Assembly (NCBI RefSeq): GCF_000800805.1 | Contig: NZ_CP010070.1 | Coordinates: 434,001-498,000, forward strand | Direction of reading: 5' to 3' | Length of the DNA: 64,000 nt | Source of the DNA: Candidatus Methanoplasma termitum | GTDB taxonomy: Archaea > Thermoplasmatota > Thermoplasmata > Methanomassiliicoccales > Methanomethylophilaceae | Shown: positions 55,585 to 64,000 of the stretch, in pieces | How the letters are laid out: each line of letters begins with the position of its first letter | How positions within the stretch are numbered: the stretch's first letter is position 1 | Notes under the pieces: generated by a model | The model's database searches: none | Seen by the model: only the letters and a program-made list of their open reading frames with translations | Told to the model about the DNA's origin: nothing | Made by a program: the position numbers and the translations under genes

Positions 55585-56178
55585 ATGCGAGTAATGGGTT
55601 GTCCAGTCATGAACGAAGTACTGAAAAACATCTACGGCAGAGCCTCCGTAAGAAGATACAAGCCGGACAAGGTCCCGGAGAAGGATGTGAGGGAGATCAT
55701 AAAAGCCGGATTCCACGCCGCCAACGGCATGAATCGCCAGGCGCTCGAATTCGCAGTGCTGGAAAATAAGGATGCGATCAAAAAATACAACAGGAAGGCC
55801 ATATTGCTTTATGCCGACATGATAAGAGCGGCAGGACACTCCAACCCCATGGTCGAGAACATGGTGAAGAATCCCGAAGCGGACATATTCCACGATGCGC
55901 CGATGCTTGTGTTCGTATTTGCGAACCCTAGTGCGGTAACGCCTGTCGAGGATGGTTCGTTGGCGGTAGGCAACATGATGTTGGCGGCACACTCGATGGG
56001 ATACGGCACGTGTTTCATAGGCTTCGCCGCAGGACTGGGTAATGATAAAGAATTCAGGAACGAGTTGAACGTTCCGGAAGGCCACAGATACCTCGCATGC
56101 ATGACGTTAGGAAAGCCCGACGGCAGTATGGGGACGCATTCCCGCTCAGAGATAAAGATACTCAGCTGGGTAAAGTGA
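55585..56178 (+). CDS. nitroreductase family protein
   Basis: A 197-residue FMN-binding nitroreductase fold. RASVRRYKPDKVPEKDV is the N-terminal FMN phosphate motif; VGNMMLAAHSMGYGTCFIG is the conserved central helix; GKPDGS is near the end. It probably reduces quinones, nitro compounds or flavins with NAD(P)H. ATG 55585 and ATG 55609 are both possible starts. Confidence 0.85.
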   Translation: MRVMGCPVMNEVLKNIYGRASVRRYKPDKVPEKDVREIIKAGFHAANGMNRQALEFAVLENKDAIKKYNRKAILLYADMIRAAGHSNPMVENMVKNPEADIFHDAPMLVFVFANPSAVTPVEDGSLAVGNMMLAAHSMGYGTCFIGFAAGLGNDKEFRNELNVPEGHRYLACMTLGKPDGSMGTHSRSEIKILSWVK

Positions 56179-56182
56179 CCGA

Positions 56183-56874
56183 ATGAGATACCGAAAGACA
56201 CTGCTCGGTACGTTCATAGAGAGGCCGAACAGATTCATCGCTTACGTTGAGGTAAACGGAAAAAAGAAAAATGCCATGTGAAGAACACAGGTCGATGCAA
56301 AGAACTTCTTATTCCCGGAGTCAAAGCAGTGCTTTCGATCTCCGATAACCCGGACAGATCCACGGCATACGATCTTATCGCAGTATACAAAGAGGATATG
56401 CTTGTAAACATCGATTCTCAGGCGCCTAACAAAGTGGTCGAAGAATCCATACGGTCTATATCAGGTTTCGAGGATGCTGACGAAATACGCCGCGAATACA
56501 CTTACGGAGATTCCCGCATAGATATTTTCGCAAAGACCGGGAATACAAAGAAGCTTATGGAGATCAAGGGAGTGACCCTTGAGAACAACGGCATGGCTCT
56601 GTTCCCAGACGCCCCCACCGAAAGGGGGCTTAAACACATCAGAGAGTTGGAGTCATCCTTGAGGGACGGTTATGAAGCATATGTCATGTTCCTTTTACAA
56701 ATGTCCGGGCCGAGATCTTTCACCCCGAATTATGAGATGCATGAAGAATTCGCACTGGAGGTCGAAAGAGCTTATAGTTTAGGAGTTAAGATACTGGCAT
56801 TCGACTGCCAAGTGACAGAGGACGGCTTAACTTTTGGAAGGCAAGTTGAGGTTAAGTTCAGGGATCATTCGTAA
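56183..56874 (+). CDS. sfsA: SfsA family protein, interrupted by a -1 frameshift
   Basis: SfsA (sugar fermentation stimulation protein, OB-fold plus nuclease-like domain). The N-terminus (MRYRKTLLGTFIERPNRFIAY) is in one frame that stops at TGA 56279. The remaining 198 codons (KNTGRCKELLIPG on, with SRIDIFAK, LMEIKGVTL and FPDAPTERGLKHI) are in the -1 frame. At 56260-56266 there is A AAA AAG, a textbook slip site. Slipping there gives GKKEKCHVKNTGRCKELL, which fits the family well. It may be programmed recoding, a one-base deletion, or an assembly error. The 3' end overlaps the next gene by ten bases. Confidence 0.75.
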
Positions 56875-57752
56875 TCCGCATCCGAAGAGGCGCTCTTCCC
56901 GGAGTCCGCATCATCTTCTTCGATTATCTGCTGTATCAATTTCAGATATTTTACAAGCGCCTTTTCCTGATCATTGATCATCTGGTGTACAAGATATAGA
57001 TTTTTCAATGCAGGCTGGGCAGTGGCGAACTTTCCGTTCTCCGGTTCTTCCCTCAGCATGTTCAGCAGCACAGATTTCATTGACTTTGTGCCGGCCATCG
57101 CGTCCTGGTATCCAAGAATTGCGTTCATCGCGGATGCGCCGTAAGATGTGGCGGTGATGAATTCCATCGCAGCATCACACAGGTCCGAATAGTAATCGAA
57201 ATTTATCTCTTCCACCAGGTTCGTGAGTTTCTCGTTCAGTTTATCTTGATGGAAGGCATAGATCTCGATCTTCGATTTACCGACATCCGATATCAATTCG
57301 GATTGGCCGTACATGTCCCTCATGTCCTTTATTGTGAAGGTAGAATCTATTTGGAATTTTCTGACGGTCTTGTCATTAGGAGTGATGACCATATTCTTTC
57401 TGACCAGATACATATCAATAATGGGTTGGACGATCCTGTTGTGACGGACCACAGCCTTCCTTTCGTCGCGCTTTCTTTTTCTTTTATCGTTATAGGCGTT
57501 GATGTTGTCAAGGAATATCACTGCGAAGAACAGCGCGAATATGCTCCCCAGACTTCCTTTCAGGATCTCTGCCGGGCCGACACCCTCTCCGGCAACGAAT
57601 AAGATGGCCCAGACGATGACAAGGGAAGCTATTATCGCAAGTACCGACAATATCAGTATTTTCGACATGTATGTCCTTTCGGCACTGACATGTCCTTTCT
57701 TTCTGGGACTGTTCCGAACCGGTATCTTTTTTGCAATATCCGGTATTTTCAT
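56865..57752 (-). CDS. hypothetical two-helix membrane protein
   Basis: A 295-residue protein. Basic N-terminus (KKIPVRNSPRKKGH), two membrane helices at about 30-55 and 66-82, then a highly charged stretch (NDKRKRKRDERK) and a helical cytosolic domain of about 200 residues. No family recognised. It lies four bases after the HPr-kinase-like gene, so they are coupled. Confidence 0.65.
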   Translation of the reverse strand: MKIPDIAKKIPVRNSPRKKGHVSAERTYMSKILILSVLAIIASLVIVWAILFVAGEGVGPAEILKGSLGSIFALFFAVIFLDNINAYNDKRKRKRDERKAVVRHNRIVQPIIDMYLVRKNMVITPNDKTVRKFQIDSTFTIKDMRDMYGQSELISDVGKSKIEIYAFHQDKLNEKLTNLVEEINFDYYSDLCDAAMEFITATSYGASAMNAILGYQDAMAGTKSMKSVLLNMLREEPENGKFATAQPALKNLYLVHQMINDQEKALVKYLKLIQQIIEEDDADSGKSASSDADYE

Positions 57753-57756
57753 CCTA

Positions 57757-58701
57757 TCACAGGTCTTGAATGATCGTGTTTCTTATTAGCTCTTGCGTCT
57801 CTTGCGGGGTCTTTATCGTGTTCACAGAATATACTTCGCACTTGGAAAGGAAATCAGCGAAGAACGCTGTCCTGACCTTTTTCTTATGATCGTTCCAGAT
57901 GATCTGGTGAGGGTTGCAGAGGTCGTTCTTAAGCAGATAATCAACTCCTTCTTTTGGCGACAGGCGTCTTATCGTAACGGGATCGTCTTTATCGCGTTTC
58001 AATAGGAATATACAGCGGATCTTGGTCATCGGTATCACCGAAGATTCTCCCGTTACCCATCTGACATTGGCGATCCCCCTCCCTTTATTATCAAACACGA
58101 CCTGGCTTACCAGCGGTTTGTACTCTTCCCAAACATCGCCTATATCTGCATCTATGTAGCAGTTCTTCTCCGAACCGTATGCAATAGGTCTTCCACCGCC
58201 AAGTTTGACAAAGTACCAATCATCAGAGACGAGGTATGCGTTCTCCATCCTGAGCAGCCCCCAAGATTGAGTTGTTTTTCCCGTTTTTGAGGGGGCGATC
58301 AGGGTAACGCCCTTTCCGTCGATATCAAGCACGGCGCCGTGAACGGAATATATGTCGTGGGCCTCCTCCAATATATTCCCCGATATACCCAGCGCTATAC
58401 TTTTTATCCATCCGTAATAATCAAAATTGTATAGGAAAGCTACATTCGTCGACGGTTCGAAAAGGACCTTCATCTCATGCGATGGATCCCTTATGGAGTA
58501 GATCTTTGCGTGTGACCTTATCTCTTCGGACATTGAATAGAAGTTGTCCTCCCACATTTTCAGATGTTCTCTGTCCTCTGTCAGGAATTCAACGCAAAGG
58601 CCGGAAATGTTCACTTTTGATGAATAGGATTTAAGCCCTTTGTATTTGGAACGCAGCTCATAAGACCTGTCCAAACCGATCGTTTCTACTTTGTAGCCCA
58701 T
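57757..58701 (-). CDS. HPr kinase-like P-loop protein
   Basis: A 314-residue protein. The middle part has SVHGAVLDIDGKGVTLIAPSK and then TGKTTQSWGLL, a P-loop (APSKTGKTT near 133-141) of the HPr-kinase/PEPCK type, followed by LVSDDWYFVK, the second metal-binding motif. The N-terminal 100 residues are of unknown type. Archaea lack a normal PTS, so the substrate is not HPr; small-molecule or peptide-modifying kinases also use this fold. Paired with the two-helix membrane protein downstream. Confidence 0.65.
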   Translation of the reverse strand: MGYKVETIGLDRSYELRSKYKGLKSYSSKVNISGLCVEFLTEDREHLKMWEDNFYSMSEEIRSHAKIYSIRDPSHEMKVLFEPSTNVAFLYNFDYYGWIKSIALGISGNILEEAHDIYSVHGAVLDIDGKGVTLIAPSKTGKTTQSWGLLRMENAYLVSDDWYFVKLGGGRPIAYGSEKNCYIDADIGDVWEEYKPLVSQVVFDNKGRGIANVRWVTGESSVIPMTKIRCIFLLKRDKDDPVTIRRLSPKEGVDYLLKNDLCNPHQIIWNDHKKKVRTAFFADFLSKCEVYSVNTIKTPQETQELIRNTIIQDL

Positions 58702-58847
58702 ACAGCCTAATTCGGGTAGGAGTATTCATATTTACTTGAACTATGCCGGCAAAAACCGTTTTCAGAACTATATAATTAAAATATCAGCTATGCCATTGGT
58801 GATACTGCATCAAATAATCAACAAAATAGATGCCGAAGGATGGGACG

Positions 58848-59267
58848 ATGGGAAACAAAATGCCAGCGAAAGCAGTAATATATACTTCAAGACTAGGAAA
58901 AACAAGAAAAATAGCCAAATACATCGCAAAAGAATTGCACGCCGATGAATTTGATCTTAAAAAGCAATCTGTGATCGACCTTTCTAAATATGACCACATT
59001 GTGCTCGGTACGGGGATATGCGCAGGAAAACCTTATGGGGCGCTGGTCTCTTTCCTGAATGAGAATCGGAATCAACTGATAAATAAGAAAGAGTCTCTTT
59101 TCATATCCTGTATGTATGATGATATGAAAGGCGTGAATCAGTTGGAAAGGGTCTCAAGCGAACTCAAGATCCGCGACGCGTTCTTTTTCCACGGAAAGGG
59201 AGAAAAGAACGATGCCGGAATGGAGGTATCTGTTGATGAGTTCATTAAAGAGATGTTGAAAAGATGA
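58848..59267 (+). CDS. flavodoxin-like protein
   Basis: A 139-residue flavodoxin fold. YTSRLGKTRKIAKYIA near residues 11-26 is the FMN-phosphate loop, and VLGTGICAGKPYGAL carries the second FMN contact, as in protoporphyrinogen oxidase HemG-like flavodoxins. ATG 58848 follows GAAGGATG; ATG 58830 is an alternative. It overlaps the DUF1294 gene by four bases. Confidence 0.8.
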   Translation: MGNKMPAKAVIYTSRLGKTRKIAKYIAKELHADEFDLKKQSVIDLSKYDHIVLGTGICAGKPYGALVSFLNENRNQLINKKESLFISCMYDDMKGVNQLERVSSELKIRDAFFFHGKGEKNDAGMEVSVDEFIKEMLKR

Positions 59268-59545
59268 ACCGGGAAACGGTCTTTCTGATCATCATTCTTT
59301 ACATTGCGCTGAACATCGCAGCGCTTCTTCTTTTCTGGATAGATAAACGCAGGGCGATGAAGGAACAATACCGCATTAAAGAATCCACTTTATTGACGGC
59401 AGGGTTCCTCGGCCCGTTCGGTGCGATAGCGGGGATGGAGATATTCAGGCACAAAACGAGAAAATTGAAGTTCAAGGTAGTTTATCTCTTCCCGATGGTC
59501 CACCTGATCATCATTTACATCATATTTTTCTATTTCTCGATCTGA
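59264..59545 (+). CDS. DUF1294 membrane protein
   Basis: A 93-residue protein with three hydrophobic helices and the DUF1294 signatures FWIDKRRAM and LGPFGAIAGMEIFRHKTRKLKF. No known function. The overlap ATGA with the flavodoxin gene indicates coupling. Its 3' end overlaps the convergent taw1 gene by 26 bases. Confidence 0.85.
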   Translation: MNRETVFLIIILYIALNIAALLLFWIDKRRAMKEQYRIKESTLLTAGFLGPFGAIAGMEIFRHKTRKLKFKVVYLFPMVHLIIIYIIFFYFSI

Positions 59546-60479
59546 TGCGCGGCGTGTTCCTAACATCTGTATCGAGATCTTCTTTTGCCATGAGCAATAC
59601 TCTGCTGTCCGGCCTTTCCCTTATTATCGACATACCTACGATATCTCCCAATTGAGATGAGAAATCTCTTATTTCTTCGAATGACGGCATTGATGTGAGC
59701 GAAAGCCTTTGTCTTGATGCACCGACAAAGACATACCCTTTCGGCTCGATGAGATCCGGATCGGCCCTGTTGTCAAGTTTCCCATACTCATCGACCCATC
59801 CGAAGTTCAGGTCCTTTACCAGAGTGTGTCTTATCACAGTGCGTGTATCAAGTGACGGAAGAAGGTCCAAGGTCTTCATGAGTCTGCCCCATCCGTCGTT
59901 TATTTTCGGGCGGCAGACCTTCTTGTATATCTCTTCGTTGGGAGCGGCGATCGTCACATACAGCTGCATCGGCAATTCGTCCAAAGATCCAAGCTGATCG
60001 GGGTATGTTCCGTTAGTCACGAGGAATGTGGTCATTTTTCTTCTGTGGCATTCCTTGATGAGATCCGACAGGTAAGGATAGGTTATCGGCTCGCCGGCTA
60101 AAGATATGGCAACCTGATTCGGATCGGATGCTTCTTCGAACATTTGCTTAGAGCATCTCGGATCGCCTTTGAACCCGGATATGAGGAGTCTGTGATGTGC
60201 GATAAGAGCGTCCAACATCTCTTTGGGCTCTGCCCAATCCCTGACCTCGAAGTCCCTCTCCTGGACCCTCCAGCAGAAACTGCAGCAATGGCTGCATTCG
60301 TTGATCGCCGGGGTCATCTGCAGGCAGCGATGGCTTTCTATGCCGTAGAAGTCCTGCTTATAGCAGTGTCTTCCGTGGATCATACTCTCTTTCATCCAAT
60401 GGCACAGTTTCACTGCCGCGTGATCTTTATATAAACGATACTGCTGTTTTATCAATAATTCACGATAGGATTCGTCCAT
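59520..60479 (-). CDS. taw1: tRNA 4-demethylwyosine synthase (Taw1/TYW1)
   Basis: A 319-residue radical SAM enzyme. Cys62, Cys66 and Cys69 (ECSHCCSFCW) bind the SAM cluster; Cys26, Cys39 and Cys52 are placed as in archaeal TYW1 for the second 4Fe-4S cluster. SLAGEPITYPYL and LVTNGTYPDQL follow. It builds the tricyclic imidazopurine from N1-methylguanosine-37 of tRNA-Phe using pyruvate. It is six bases after rfcL in the same operon. Confidence 0.95.
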   Translation of the reverse strand: MDESYRELLIKQQYRLYKDHAAVKLCHWMKESMIHGRHCYKQDFYGIESHRCLQMTPAINECSHCCSFCWRVQERDFEVRDWAEPKEMLDALIAHHRLLISGFKGDPRCSKQMFEEASDPNQVAISLAGEPITYPYLSDLIKECHRRKMTTFLVTNGTYPDQLGSLDELPMQLYVTIAAPNEEIYKKVCRPKINDGWGRLMKTLDLLPSLDTRTVIRHTLVKDLNFGWVDEYGKLDNRADPDLIEPKGYVFVGASRQRLSLTSMPSFEEIRDFSSQLGDIVGMSIIRERPDSRVLLMAKEDLDTDVRNTPRIRSRNRKI

Positions 60480-60485
60480 GGTCCC

Positions 60486-61940
60486 TCAGAAATCGAACAG
60501 GTTCTTCCCCGGTTTCTTTGCGGTCGTTATTGGTGTGTTATTTTCATTCTTCTCGGGCTGTTCGGGTATCCCGGTATCGCGCGGATATGTTTCTTTAATT
60601 GGAACTTCTTCCCGCGGCGTTTCCGTTTCTTTATTCGTCCTCATTTGCGAAGCTTTCTCCAAGGTCTCTTTGACGATCTTGGAATCTATCTTAGCATCGA
60701 TAAGGAATCCGAGCTCTTCGGGTTCCAGCCCCATCTCTCTCACAAGCATTATTCTTATTTTTTCATCATTCCTGGCAAGTTCTTTCAAAGGACCCAGGAT
60801 ATCCAATGCAACCCCTTTGGTCGATGTATGCATTGCACAGGCGATCTTCAGACACAGCGACGACTTTATTCCGCGCATGGATTTTGTTCTGGACATCTTT
60901 ACCATATATGTCGGGAATCTGAATTGTCCGTACCCTGCCTTTCCGCCGTGTCTGGAGACCGCCACGCCCGCGGTCATCATATCGCTTGCGTACGACCAGA
61001 GGCCGAAATATTGGCGGCGGCTGACCCTTCCCAAGAACACATCCGAACGTGAAAGCTTTTCATACCCCCTCACAAGATCGCCCGGTTCTTTGTATTCGTA
61101 CGGCAGATTCTCATCTATCCACAGCATAGCATCTCTGGGTTCTATATCCACATCTGACAGTGTCTTTTTCGCTCCGAAGGGGTCGTTCTCCCTGAACACC
61201 TTTCCCAGAACAGAATACATGTCCTTTTTGACGATCCTTTCCTGCAGTATCTCCGTCGATTCCTTGTTCAGTTCCTTTCTTCCGTGGGAGAGTGCCTCCA
61301 GGTCCCTTACCGCGGCCCTCATGTCCCCGTTGGAGTTCTCGGCTATCTTCATCAGCGCAGCGTCGTCGGCGGAAACACCTTCGGATGCGGCGATCTTCTT
61401 CAAAGCGCCTGCGATAGACCTTGCGACCGGTCTTCTGTACGTTATCTGTATCGTGTCGCTCTTCACCGTGGCGCTTTTCTTTGAAAGGGCATAGAAATCG
61501 TTCACTATCAGGATCACAGGCTGTTTTGTTGTTTTGATGAGATCGTTTATTGCGGGCAAGGCGCCCCTGTCGGCATTCCCGAATAAGTTATCCGCCTCAT
61601 CCATAACGATGAGTTTCTTCCTGTTCCCCCCTTTGTACTCCTCATCCATACCTATGGAGTTGAAGTATGATGCCCTTTGGGCGATATCCTTCACAACCGC
61701 GGCCGTTCTCTGATCGGAAGCGTTCATCTCAACAAGGTCCCAATCCATATCGTTAGCGAGTGCGATGGCGGATGATGTTTTCCCTATGCCCGGTGATCCT
61801 ATCAGCACGACCGCACGTTTATCCGGTATCCCGGCTTTCCAGGACAATGCCCATTCTTCCAATTCCTTTACGGCAGACGGATTGCCGATTACTTCAGAAA
61901 GCTTCTTCGGTCTGTATTTCTCGGTCCAATCTTCCGCCAA
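60486..61940 (-). CDS. rfcL: replication factor C large subunit
   Basis: A 484-residue AAA+ clamp loader. WTEKYRPKKLSEVIG is the RFC box; Walker A is GSPGIGKTSS near 48-57; Walker B is LIVMDEADNLF. The lid and collar domains follow. The C-terminus is Lys/Pro/Glu-rich and ends GKNLFDF, a minimal PCNA-interacting tail. It loads PCNA on primed DNA with the small subunit, which is not in the window. Confidence 0.96.
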   Translation of the reverse strand: MAEDWTEKYRPKKLSEVIGNPSAVKELEEWALSWKAGIPDKRAVVLIGSPGIGKTSSAIALANDMDWDLVEMNASDQRTAAVVKDIAQRASYFNSIGMDEEYKGGNRKKLIVMDEADNLFGNADRGALPAINDLIKTTKQPVILIVNDFYALSKKSATVKSDTIQITYRRPVARSIAGALKKIAASEGVSADDAALMKIAENSNGDMRAAVRDLEALSHGRKELNKESTEILQERIVKKDMYSVLGKVFRENDPFGAKKTLSDVDIEPRDAMLWIDENLPYEYKEPGDLVRGYEKLSRSDVFLGRVSRRQYFGLWSYASDMMTAGVAVSRHGGKAGYGQFRFPTYMVKMSRTKSMRGIKSSLCLKIACAMHTSTKGVALDILGPLKELARNDEKIRIMLVREMGLEPEELGFLIDAKIDSKIVKETLEKASQMRTNKETETPREEVPIKETYPRDTGIPEQPEKNENNTPITTAKKPGKNLFDF

Positions 61941-61946
61941 GAGGTA

Positions 61947-62495
61947 TCACTCCGTTGTTTTCGGAGGGGTGAATGCCAGCATCACCACTTCCATTGTCTG
62001 CATAAGGAAGAAGAACACCGATGCGGTGAAGAATAAGAAATGCATCAGTGTGGTCATTTCCGGTTCGGTATACATTATGAAGAACATTAGCGCGGTTATC
62101 AGAAGGAACCACGCTCCTCTCTTCCACTTTTTGAAATAAAAGTGTCCGAGCCCGAAGATACTGAACATCCCCGATAAGGGCCCTATCGGTCCGATGGGAA
62201 GGAAAACGAGTATCCCGCCTATGACCGCAAGTGCGATCCCTATCCAGCCGTTCTTTACCATTTTCGGTCTGAAAGTTGCCATCTGGATCCTCGATCTCGG
62301 CTCGCCGCATTTTTGGCATATGAGGTCGTTCGGGGACATCTCCGCCCCGCAGGCAGTACACTTATTCTTTTCCGGCTCGACAAAATGCCCTGCCGGATCT
62401 ACTCTGATGGTGTTGTCTCTCTTCCTCCCGCAACGGTAGCAGAATTCGGATTCTTCGGGGATGTCGCTCCCGCACTCCGGGCAAATGTAATTCAT
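61947..62495 (-). CDS. double zinc-ribbon membrane protein
   Basis: A 182-residue protein with two zinc ribbons, CPECGSDIPEESEFCYRCG (residues 5-23) and CTACGAEM with CQKCGE (about 46-64), then three or four hydrophobic helices. Such proteins are common in Methanomassiliicoccales-like genomes and have no known role. It lies seven bases before rfcL. Confidence 0.8.
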   Translation of the reverse strand: MNYICPECGSDIPEESEFCYRCGRKRDNTIRVDPAGHFVEPEKNKCTACGAEMSPNDLICQKCGEPRSRIQMATFRPKMVKNGWIGIALAVIGGILVFLPIGPIGPLSGMFSIFGLGHFYFKKWKRGAWFLLITALMFFIMYTEPEMTTLMHFLFFTASVFFFLMQTMEVVMLAFTPPKTTE

Positions 62496-62514
62496 TTTAC
62501 TCCTTCAACTGCAC

Positions 62515-63297
62515 TCACAAGTGCATATGGTATGTTCCGTTATTGTGTTTGACTTTAATATCATCATCGTACAGGTCGCTTATGATCTTTGATGTGAACA
62601 GCGATGTCTTTTTCCCGTCGGCGAATATCTTTCCGCCCTTCATCATTATAATGCGGTCTATCCTGTCGGGAATGTCCTCAAGGCTGTGAGTCACAATGAC
62701 AAGGCTTACGCCTGAATCTATGAGAATATCGAACATCTTCCTGAACTTTGATGCCATTGTGATGTCGAGGCCCGTCATAGGTTCATCCATTACGAGCGTG
62801 GAAGGATCAGTGACCAAAGCTCTGGCGATCAATGCGCGTCTCATCTCTCCCAAGGAAAGCCCGTCCAGGGTTCTGTCCAAAAGATCATCGATGCCCATCA
62901 TCACCGCTGTGTCATGGGCTTTTGAGATCATTTCTTCCGTAACGGTCATGCCTCTGAACACGTCCAAGCTTCCGAAGAATCCGGAAACGATCACCTCGCT
63001 CACTGTAGTATCGTCTTCGAACCGGCTTTGAAGGTCCATTGAGACGATGCCCATTTTGCTCCTCACGTCAAAGATGTTCCAATACGGGTCCCCGAATATC
63101 TTCATTACCGCGGGAGACTCCTCATTATAGAACGGACGTATCTCGCCCCTAAGCAGTTTTATAAGCGTGGTCTTGCCGGAACCGTTGCATCCGATTATCG
63201 CAACGCTTTCATTCTCTTCTATTGAAAGGTCAATGGAATCGAGGATCTTCTTTCCGTTCCTTACCACAGAAACATCCTTCATTTCCAGCATCTTCAT
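62515..63297 (-). CDS. ABC transporter-type ATP-binding protein (ModF-like)
   Basis: A 260-residue single ABC ATPase. Walker A GCNGSGKTT, Q-loop MDLQSRFEDD, signature LSLGEMRRALIARAL, Walker B TLVMDEPMTG, and switch His in VIVTHSLED. No permease gene is next to it. The ATG at 63297 is preferred since KMLEMKDVSVVRNG starts there; ATG 63318 is possible. It lies 19 bases before the zinc-ribbon gene, perhaps one transcript with rfcL and taw1. Confidence 0.82.
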   Translation of the reverse strand: MKMLEMKDVSVVRNGKKILDSIDLSIEENESVAIIGCNGSGKTTLIKLLRGEIRPFYNEESPAVMKIFGDPYWNIFDVRSKMGIVSMDLQSRFEDDTTVSEVIVSGFFGSLDVFRGMTVTEEMISKAHDTAVMMGIDDLLDRTLDGLSLGEMRRALIARALVTDPSTLVMDEPMTGLDITMASKFRKMFDILIDSGVSLVIVTHSLEDIPDRIDRIIMMKGGKIFADGKKTSLFTSKIISDLYDDDIKVKHNNGTYHMHL

Positions 63298-63381
63298 GCC
63301 TGACCCATAGATAACCATACTAAAAAAGGTTACACAAAAAAGAAAGATTTGAAGATGTTTTTAAAAAATGTTTCTGGAAAT

Positions 63382-63999
63382 TTACGATTCGTTCCCTTCG
63401 TCAACAACCTCGATTCCCGTATCAACAGTCCTTTTGTTCTTCCACCACATTATGGCATATGCTATGATCAGAGTCGCTGCTGATAACGGAAGCGAAATGA
63501 TCAACGCATCGACGTATTGTATCGTTCCGCCAAACAATACTGGGTTTCCTGTAAGCCATTTACAAATAGGAAGGAATATCGACGAGCCTGAGTTGATGAA
63601 CAGTGCCCAAAACAAATACGAAACCGTTCCGACAGTTATGCTTGCAAGTGCGACGTTCTTCTTCGGATCCTTTCCGAATAATCCGTATATCATCAGAGGA
63701 AGGATCGCTGCTGCGGTCAGACCCATGAACAACGACGTCGCCTTTGCAACGATGTCGTTGGGCATAAGGAAACAATAAACAACGATAAGAACCATTACTA
63801 TTGCTGTTACTGATCTGTTGACGAACAGAGATTGCTGATCATCACTTTCTTTCTTCCTCCCACCTTTTCGCACACGTACTTTAAAATCTTCCCAAGTAGC
63901 CACTATATTGTCGCTGAATTTTGTGGATTTACCATCTTCTATTCTCTTTTTCTTCCAATCCTTCCACACTGCGAAAACGTCATGGCCTCCTGCGGTGCC
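63382..63999 (-). CDS. sodium:solute symporter family protein, C-terminal part (continues past window end)
   Basis: The frame is open to the window edge (G-T-A-G-G-H-D-V-F before a GTG at 63969), so the 5' end is missing. Four hydrophobic helices are present; FMGLTAAAILPLMIYGLFGKD followed by the next helix resembles the last helices of SSS family (SLC5-like) transporters. The C-terminus is acidic. Substrate cannot be told. Confidence 0.6.
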   Translation of the reverse strand, partial: GTAGGHDVFAVWKDWKKKRIEDGKSTKFSDNIVATWEDFKVRVRKGGRKKESDDQQSLFVNRSVTAIVMVLIVVYCFLMPNDIVAKATSLFMGLTAAAILPLMIYGLFGKDPKKNVALASITVGTVSYLFWALFINSGSSIFLPICKWLTGNPVLFGGTIQYVDALIISLPLSAATLIIAYAIMWWKNKRTVDTGIEVVDEGNES

Positions 64000-64000
64000 G

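Overview
The window looks like part of an archaeal chromosome. Evidence includes a group II chaperonin (thermosome), the large subunit of replication factor C, an archaeal Taw1/TYW1 wybutosine enzyme, a DinG/XPD-like Fe-S helicase, a tRNA-Ser with an encoded CCA end, TATA boxes about 25 bases before several apparently leaderless starts, and no bacterial cell-wall sorting signals. Every recognisable host gene that ends inside the window stops at TAA or TGA. TAG appears only in insertion-sequence genes, which fits a pyrrolysine-decoding archaeon. With the acetate transporter, MenA/UbiE-like pair, SEL1 proteins and large repeat-rich surface proteins, I infer Methanomassiliicoccales (Methanomethylophilaceae-like). 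No methanogenesis or pyl gene is in the window, so this is not proven.

Layout. 1-8 kb: DUF1848 protein, a BASS-type transporter, a MenA/UbiE-like pair, an M18 aminopeptidase, a small secreted protein, and a zinc/cadmium cassette (ArsR regulator, HMA protein, P1B ATPase). 8-15 kb: a frameshifted surface beta-propeller gene, DUF1508 protein, CPA2 antiporter and thermosome. 14.8-28.5 kb: accessory region with a toxin-antitoxin set, two serine recombinases, a 3233-residue surface protein and an IS110 remnant. 28.5-34.5 kb: acetate transporter, an IS1634-like element with an amber codon at its catalytic Glu, FluC fluoride channel, a long gene-poor stretch with AT palindromes and a GC-rich hairpin island, and an intact IS110. 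34.5-43 kb: cytosolic trypsin-like protease, a second surface protein, SEL1 proteins, an AAA ATPase and IS630. 43-47 kb: four-gene operon (pyridoxal kinase, GNAT, YgiQ, DUF45 peptidase). 47-52 kb: a thioester-domain surface protein, acetyltransferase and TPR protein. 52-64 kb: mostly housekeeping genes.

The strongest theme is cell-surface variation. Four signal-peptide proteins and one small membrane-anchored protein are spread over the window. Three of these five genes carry a long simple-sequence tract placed to alter expression: G11 in the coding sequence of the giant protein, C10 between TATA box and start of the small one, and (AT)15 in the leader of the thioester protein. A fourth has a one-base frameshift inside a seven-bladed propeller. 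Two share a near-identical 18-base leader motif. The giant gene lies directly downstream of two serine recombinases. I propose a phase-variable adhesin repertoire. A second theme is RNA- and recoding-related mobile DNA: an IS110 with a candidate bridge RNA, an IS630 with a slippery A7, and an IS1634 with an in-frame UAG.
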